Assembly: GCA_027605045.1 (NCBI GenBank)
Contig: JAQFWX010000140.1
Location: 1 to 64,000, forward strand
DNA from: Phallus indusiatus
Taxonomy: Eukaryota; Basidiomycota; Agaricomycetes; Phallales; Phallaceae
Direction of reading: 5' to 3'
DNA: 64,000 nt
Shown here: positions 58,614 to 64,000 of the stretch, one piece after another
How the letters are laid out: each line of letters begins with the position of its first letter
How positions within the stretch are numbered: the first letter of the stretch is position 1
Program-made: the position numbers and the translations under genes
Notes under the pieces: model-generated
What the model was told of the DNA's origin: nothing
What the model saw: only the letters and a program-made list of their open reading frames with translations
Database searches by the model: none

Positions 58614-60608
58614 TTACGGAGTAGGAGGTTGCCAATTGGCGTTATACACTGGAGGCAACCTCGTCTGTATAATTCGACCTGCGTCGCTTTCTTGTAAATA
58701 GTACGTTTGAGTGATAAGAGTATTTCCTTGTGGCTGGCCCGATGGATCTCCAAGAATGATCGTCGGAGGGGGAGCATTCAATATCGGGCTTGGTGGTCCT
58801 GGAGCCGCATGATCCTGAGAGCTTGTTAGGGAATGTCTTGAGCCAACCGTGACAGACTCTGAAGGAGAATTGCTATGCAGCGTTGATTGATCGCTTGGTC
58901 GCGTGCTAGGCATAGATCTTCCCTCCAACCGACTTTTACGATGATGAGAAGGGTAGCTTACGATGCTGGAACCGGGAGATTGAAAACTGGATGAGGAGTC
59001 CTCTGTAATTCGGGGTAAAATGAAAGGCGATATGCCGGTATTAGTACTTCTAGATTCACGGGATAATATAGTACTTGGTCGGAAACTGCTCCGTTCTTCT
59101 TCGTTGGCCGTGGAAGAGCGGGAGGAGTAACGGCGCGAGCGACGGAGAAGAATGAAACCGACCAAAGCAAGAACTATTAGGCCGCCTATACCTCCTACTA
59201 CACCTCCAACAACAGCTCCAACCGGAAAGGATTGTGATTGTGAGATACTGGAGCTTCCGCTGCTTGTAGTTGTCGTTGATGTTGAGGAGGAAGTAGAGAT
59301 TGAAGTTGTCGTCGGCACGGTGAATGAGGGATCGGGACTAGGAACACCACTGGCGAATCTACATCAATTGTCATAAAGGTCATTTCGCTTCAGTACTCAA
59401 ACAAAAAACGTACTCCTGGCTACTCCGTACCACCGCGTAGTCAATGTAAAGAGGTCTACCGGCGTTGGTGACAGTATTGGTTAGTGTTACAACATGTGTT
59501 TTGTTTTCATCTAAACCGTCCATGTAATAGAGTAAGGTTTGCGGATGTTGCTGTTGACTATTTAAATCCACGTTTGGACCCGCCAAATCTCTTGGAAGTT
59601 GGTCATCAATCTGTACTTTGAATGGTGCGTTAACATAAAGCCCGTAAAGTTCCTGAAAGTATTCAAGTCATTCAGTTTCGAACTCGTCTTGAAAGTTAAT
59701 GGATTAAGGCGTACAACGGAGCTTCCTTGAAAGAAGAACGAAACACTGTCTCCCGCCTGTGTGGACAAGTGCAGAGAATTATTCAAGGCTGTTCCAGAAA
59801 ACATGGTAGACCAATCCGTAGAACTATTGTAAACAAAAAAGGAAGACTCGTCGTCAATCGTCACATTGGAAATGGGGCCATTGTAACTATGAAAGAATAT
59901 CCAGATTTGAGAAAGATGTGTTGTCTTTAATATCTTGCGTTTCGGAGTGTCAACTCACCCGGAAGGGCCAATCTCTCTGCCAATAGAGAAAAAGTCCACG
60001 TCGAAAAAATTCCCTTGGGAGGTAGGATTGTTGGTAATCACAGCCGTATGTTGCCCATAAGTTAAGTTTTGAGCGTTCCAAAGAGCGAACTGAAAAATAT
60101 TGTTGCCATTTCCATCCCCGGTGAACCCGGGTTCGTCGTTGTCCAGCACGACAGTGTAATTTCCGTGATTAGGTCGCTTCGCACTGCATATAATGATTAT
60201 GTTCTTCTCGACAATATAATTTCCGTTTGCGTCCCTTGGCTTACCCGTATAATGTTATGCTGTCACCTTGATTTCGAAATGAGCTAACAAGTGAGGCGAT
60301 GAGTAGAGTATCCTCACGTACCTAAGAAGGTCAAGGTGGCGGATGCACCAGCCGTGAAGGTCACCTTGAAAGATCCTTGTGAATAATCCGCAGCGAAAGA
60401 GTCGTTGGTCGGACTGCCTAGTAGCCGCGTGGTTGGTTTAATGAAGGCAAACTTTACGAAGAACCTTGCTCACCTTCCACCCACTGCCCTTCGGAATAAC
60501 TTATGAGAGGCGATGGATCTAGCATATTTAAACTCTTAAAATCCCGACTACTTTGTGCTAACCAAGATGTCTAAATTTACCTTGAAATGTGAAATTCAAA
60601 AATGTCAT
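58614..60608 (-). CDS. single-pass membrane protein with extracellular beta-sandwich-like modules (tandem copy 1)
   Basis: The start ATG (60606-60608) opens MTFLNFTFQ, the family's usual beginning without an obvious signal peptide. Exons then encode DPSPLISYSEGQWVEG, a strand-rich region with GSFKVTFTAGASATLTFLG, GAKR-like AKRPNHGNYTVVLDNDEPGF and NAQNLTYGQHTAVITN. A second similar module follows: NVTIDDESSFFVYNSS, VSFFFQGSSVV, then LYYMDGLDENKTHVVTLTN. After a Ser/Thr-rich stalk comes one TM helix (VGAVVGGVVGGIGGLIVLAL, about 59150-59215) and a cytosolic tail with RRSRRYSSRSS, PPPTIILGDPSG and SDAGRIIQTRLPPVY. The stop is 58614-58616. This architecture is widespread in Agaricomycetes and uncharacterised; a cell-surface sensor or adhesin is a guess. 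The neighbouring gene at 62004-63853 is a clear paralogue in the same orientation. Confidence 0.78.
60141..60186. repeat. 46-bp perfect repeat, copy in first paralogue
   Basis: Identical over 46 bp to 63406-63451. It lies in the exon and donor region encoding AKRPNHGNYTVVLD of both tandem genes. Confidence 0.8.
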
Positions 60609-62003
60609 CACAAAGGATGAAGGTAAAGAGGAAATAAGCGAAGAATTAAGAAAGGGAGGTAAAATATGAAGGAGAAAGGAATTTTGGTCGTACCGTGAGT
60701 AGAACAGTAAGCGCTAGAATCTATCAAAGCTATGATGGGCGCAATGAGTGGATCAGAACGACAGGCATCAACGAAGGGAAACATCCGATTGGCCTAGTAA
60801 GTGTATGCACATAATGAACGGAGTGAACCAACGACCATCAAAATTTGATATGATTCCATCACCTCAATAGAGTCGGCGCGTTACGATTGGATTTTCGATA
60901 TTCGTTAGGAAAATCACTCTTGCAATTGGAAGATAGACTCATCTGAGATATTCGGCAGTTGCTAAGAATGAAGGACGAATCATAACGGTCCATTTGGGGG
61001 TTGGAACTTGAAACTTGAAGCTGATATGAGCGTACATCTCGTCTCGATGTCGATCTGTATGTCAAATGTAAGCCATAAGAAGCCGTCCACCTTGTAATTA
61101 CCATGCGCTTTTGAGTAAATGAGTATTGAAAAACGTGTGCAGGTTGCTCCAACCTGAGACCCGAATGCAGGCCCCATCAAGCAAAGTTATCGACTTGTCC
61201 ACGTGTGTGTTATGTAATTATAATCGAATTCTTCCTCGTGATCGCTGCGCTGCCGCCTCTCAGGCTCTGCTCTCCTTTCAGCCTTGCAGTTTTCCTTCGG
61301 TTCGATTGGTTGAACATATATGGTTTCGAATATATTTTGAAAAAACCGCTTATCGCCGGTCTCATAATAATGAGTGTCTGGGTTCTTAAGCGTAGCCGCC
61401 GTACCCTTCATATTGCCTTCATCTCGTCAAGTAATCTGGCACATCTTTTGCCATATCAGATACAACGGTGTCTCCGCTCTTCCTGTTTGACGTGACGAAC
61501 TCCATTATCCTCCAAGAATTCAAACTAGTCCGACGACGAAATTAAGTGAATTCACAGGGAAGGTGCATTGTGTCAACGAAGCATACTAGTAGGGCTAGTA
61601 GGGGGGTGCTTAAACCATCCTCAAGGGTTTTTGAGGTCAGCATATATGTATATGACTCTGTATTTTCACTCGATTGCTACTAATTTTCGTCCCGCAGACA
61701 TCCTATTTCTTCTGGAAAAGAAAATATAGTAGGTTATGGATTTATAACCCAAGAGTTTAATACTAGACCTCGAATAATACAAGCCGGACAGTCCTCTTGG
61801 CACACAAAGGAATTGAATAAGAAAATTTAGGATCACCAGCAGATTTACAGATGGGGTCAAGTCCGCAGCCTTGGAAAATGAAATTTAAATATGCTATTTA
61901 CTAGCGACCGCGATACAACATAATAATAATAATTTGGTATATTAGCGACTGCATGACCTTCTTTAATTATTCACACTTCACCATTACGATAAATCGCAAG
62001 TCG
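60609..62003. other. spacer between the tandem paralogues
   Basis: 1.4 kb upstream of copy 1 and downstream of copy 2. Several 60-95-codon frames in both directions have no recognisable content. No transposon is seen. Confidence 0.4.
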
Positions 62004-63853
62004 TCAACCAACATTATACATTGGCGGCAGGCTTGTTTGCATGACTTGACCAGCGTCACTTTCTTGAATATATAATTGGGTGACAGAAGCATTCCCTGGT
62101 TGGCCTTGTTGGGCCGGCGGGTTTCCAAGGATTTCATTTGTGACTAAAGCTGAAGAAAAGTGGCTTTGTGGCCCTGGGGTTGATTGATCAAGTGGTTGTG
62201 TAGGTCTTTCTTCCAGTGGGATTTTATGATGACCTGCGCTGGATCCTGGTCCTGGAGGCTGGAGACCGGATGTACAGCCCTCGTTGCCTCGGAAGAGAAC
62301 AAAGGGCGTTATTCCGGCTCGTCCGGCTTCATTGTACATGACACTTGGCCCGAAATTTCCTTGGACTTTGTTCTTTGACTTGAAGAACTGAGAATATTGA
62401 TGGGAAAGGACGAATCCGAGCAAGATAAAAATTATCAATCCGCTCACACCGCCTACAACACCTCCAACAACTGCGGCAACTGGAAAGGGCCGTGACTGTA
62501 AACCAGCTGAGCTGAGGCCTTCGGTGTTTGTCGTTGATGATGTAGAGGATTGCGTAAGCGTTGAATTTGGCGTTGACGTGGTGGATCCAGAATTGAGATT
62601 AGGGCTGTTGTCAGAGATGGGACTGTTGTTAGAGAATCTATAGTAATGATCATTAAAATTGATCGGTCTCTTCGAAGAAGACGTACTTCTGACTGCTCCA
62701 AACGACCGCGTAGTCAATATAAAGGGGTCTACCGACTCGGAGGTTGGTGAAAGCATTAGTTAATGTCACAATGTGCGTTTTATTTTCATCTAGGCCGTCC
62801 ATGTAATAGAGTAGAGTTTTCGGATGTTGTTGTTGTTCATTCAAATCTACATTTGGTCCTTGTAAAGCTCTTGGAAGCTGGTTATCGACCTGCACTTGAA
62901 ATGGTGCATTGGCGTAAAGTCCATAAAGTTCCTAAACAAAACAGATAGACAAAGTGAGTTCATATGTCTCTTTCTCGCAAGAAAAAAAGAGGCATACAAT
63001 AGAACTTCCCTGAAAATGTAATGAAACACTAGCTCCGTACTCTATGGTGCTATGGAGGGAAGAGTTAACAGCGGTTGAAGAAAAGCTAGGTGACCAAGAT
63101 CCGTTGTAGATGAAGAAGGGGGACGCATCGTCGATGGTTAAATTAAAAACTGGACCAGTATAACTGTGTACAAGCAAATTGAGCAGAACATCCATTGAAA
63201 CACGGGCATGTGTGTTAACCTACCCAGGTGGCCCAATTTTCCTACCTATCGATATGTAATCCACGTCTAAATAGTTCCCCTGAGAGGTTGGAAGATTTGT
63301 AAGTGTAACCATATGTTGCTCATAAGTCAAGTTTTGAGCGTTCCAAAGAGCGAGCTGAAAAATATCGTTGCCGTTTCCATCGCCAGTAAACCCGGGCTCG
63401 TCGTCGTCCAGCACGACAGTGTAATTTCCGTGATTAGGTCGCTTCGCACTGTATATTATGTTCTTCTCGATGAGCTCGACACAAGATGACTTCTCGTCTC
63501 TTGGCTTACCCGTATATTGTTATACTGTCACCTTTCAACACTGAGTTAAAGAATGAGATATCAGATAAACGATCCTCAAGTACCTAAAAAGGTGAAAGTG
63601 GCAGATGCACCAGGTTCCGATGTCACTTTGAAAGATCCTTGTGAATAATTCAAAAAGAAACTGTCATTTGTTGGACTGCCTATTGAATCGATGTCTATGT
63701 AATAGGCGTAAGTTTGAAGCGACACAATCACCTTCCACCCATTGTCCGTCTGAATAAGTTATTATTGGGGATGGGTCTATATAATAAAACATTTTAATTA
63801 AAATCCGGCTCGAGTGTCGATTTACCTTGAAATGTGAAATTAAGGAAGGTCAT
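62004..63853 (-). CDS. single-pass membrane protein with extracellular beta-sandwich-like modules (tandem copy 2)
   Basis: Paralogue of the gene at 58614-60608 with the same order. The start ATG (63851-63853) again gives MTFLNFTFQ. Shared blocks include SAKRPNHGNYTVVLDDDEPGF, NAQNLTYEQHMVTLTN, LTIDDASPFFIYNGSW, VSLHFQGSSIV, ELYGLYANAPFQVQVDNQL and LYYMDGLDENKTHIVTLTN. The Ser/Thr stalk differs, the TM is VAAVVGGVVGGVSGLIIFIL (about 62410-62475) and the tail is shorter but keeps ESDAGQVMQTSLPPMYN. The stop is 62004-62006. A tandem duplication with divergent tails is the simplest reading. Both copies appear intact, though I have not verified every splice site. Function unknown, as for copy 1. 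Confidence 0.78.
63406..63451. repeat. 46-bp perfect repeat, copy in second paralogue
   Basis: Second copy of the tract at 60141-60186. The flanking sequence on both sides is recognisably related but has several mismatches. Confidence 0.8.
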
Positions 63854-64000
63854 CTCGAGAAGTAAATTTTCGAAGGATGAAGAGATTATGGGGTTATAGA
63901 ACTTTTACATAGGCTCACAAAGGTCCGCAAAAATAAGGAATTAAATCTAGCTGTACAGAGACCGCCTGAATCCAGATGAGTCGAACGGTACTATTGATGG

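Noticed and set aside
58958..59383. Additional frames on both strands in the first tandem membrane gene
   Set aside because: Out-of-frame translations of the stalk/TM/tail exon.
1..64000. Secondary-metabolite cluster idea (P450, MFS, SDRs)
   Set aside because: No polyketide synthase, NRPS, terpene cyclase or other core enzyme is present, and the candidate tailoring genes are 15-50 kb apart with unrelated genes between them.

Overview
The window looks like nuclear DNA of a filamentous basidiomycete (Agaricomycetes-like). The reasons are: short dense GT-AG introns of about 45-70 nt in nearly every gene, with several micro-exons; gene families typical of mushrooms (a GH7 cellobiohydrolase with a fungal CBM1, NCS1 purine permease, F-box/LRR proteins, single-pass membrane proteins of the MTFLNFT type, a basidiomycete RNase III-dsRBD protein); and genes on both strands with no operon logic. 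The cellobiohydrolase suggests a plant-litter or wood substrate. No rRNA, tRNA, CRISPR or intact transposon was recognised. All gene models were spliced by eye from reading frame and splice sites, so internal boundaries can be off by a base or an exon.

Layout. 1-7 kb: a short-chain dehydrogenase with a 7-nt micro-exon (1491-2676), an RNase III plus dsRBD protein (about 2958-4327) whose catalytic acids lie partly on two micro-exons, and an LRR-like protein of unknown role (4720-6558). 7-12 kb: a possible small membrane ORF, a stress-type repeat protein with a CsbD-like tail and CRE-like promoter sites (8004-9592), and the GH7-CBM1 cellobiohydrolase (10436-12130). 12.5-22 kb: a Drs2-like P4 flippase (12518-17569, minus), an intronless F-box protein (17961-19592) and an NCS1 permease (19684-22192, minus). 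23.4-26.4 kb: an MFS drug/H+ antiporter-type transporter. 26.4-34.1 kb: a repeat-rich gap, an EthD-like protein (27885-28662, minus) and a secreted lysophospholipase (29773-31943, minus). 34-42 kb: a large ankyrin, low-complexity protein (34129-38648, minus) and a gene-poor tract with reading-frame relics. 42-52.6 kb: a polytopic membrane protein (42475-43753), a cytochrome P450 (46104-48334) and a second lysophospholipase with a transmembrane anchor and long tail (49156-52547). 54.8-64 kb: a tiny secreted protein, a retinol-dehydrogenase-like SDR (55567-57106, minus) and a tandem pair of paralogous single-pass membrane proteins (58614-60608 and 62004-63853, minus).

There is no obvious single pathway or secondary-metabolite cluster. 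Themes that recur are membrane and lipid handling (flippase, two lysophospholipases), transport (NCS1, MFS) and oxidoreduction (two SDRs, one P450). The observations most worth following up are the RNase III gene (catalytic residues on a 15-nt and a 14-nt exon, a GC-AG intron, an in-frame TGA near the 5' end), the two differently anchored lysophospholipases, the tandem membrane-protein pair with a 46-nt perfectly conserved tract, and a frame-broken coding relic at 40.5-40.9 kb.
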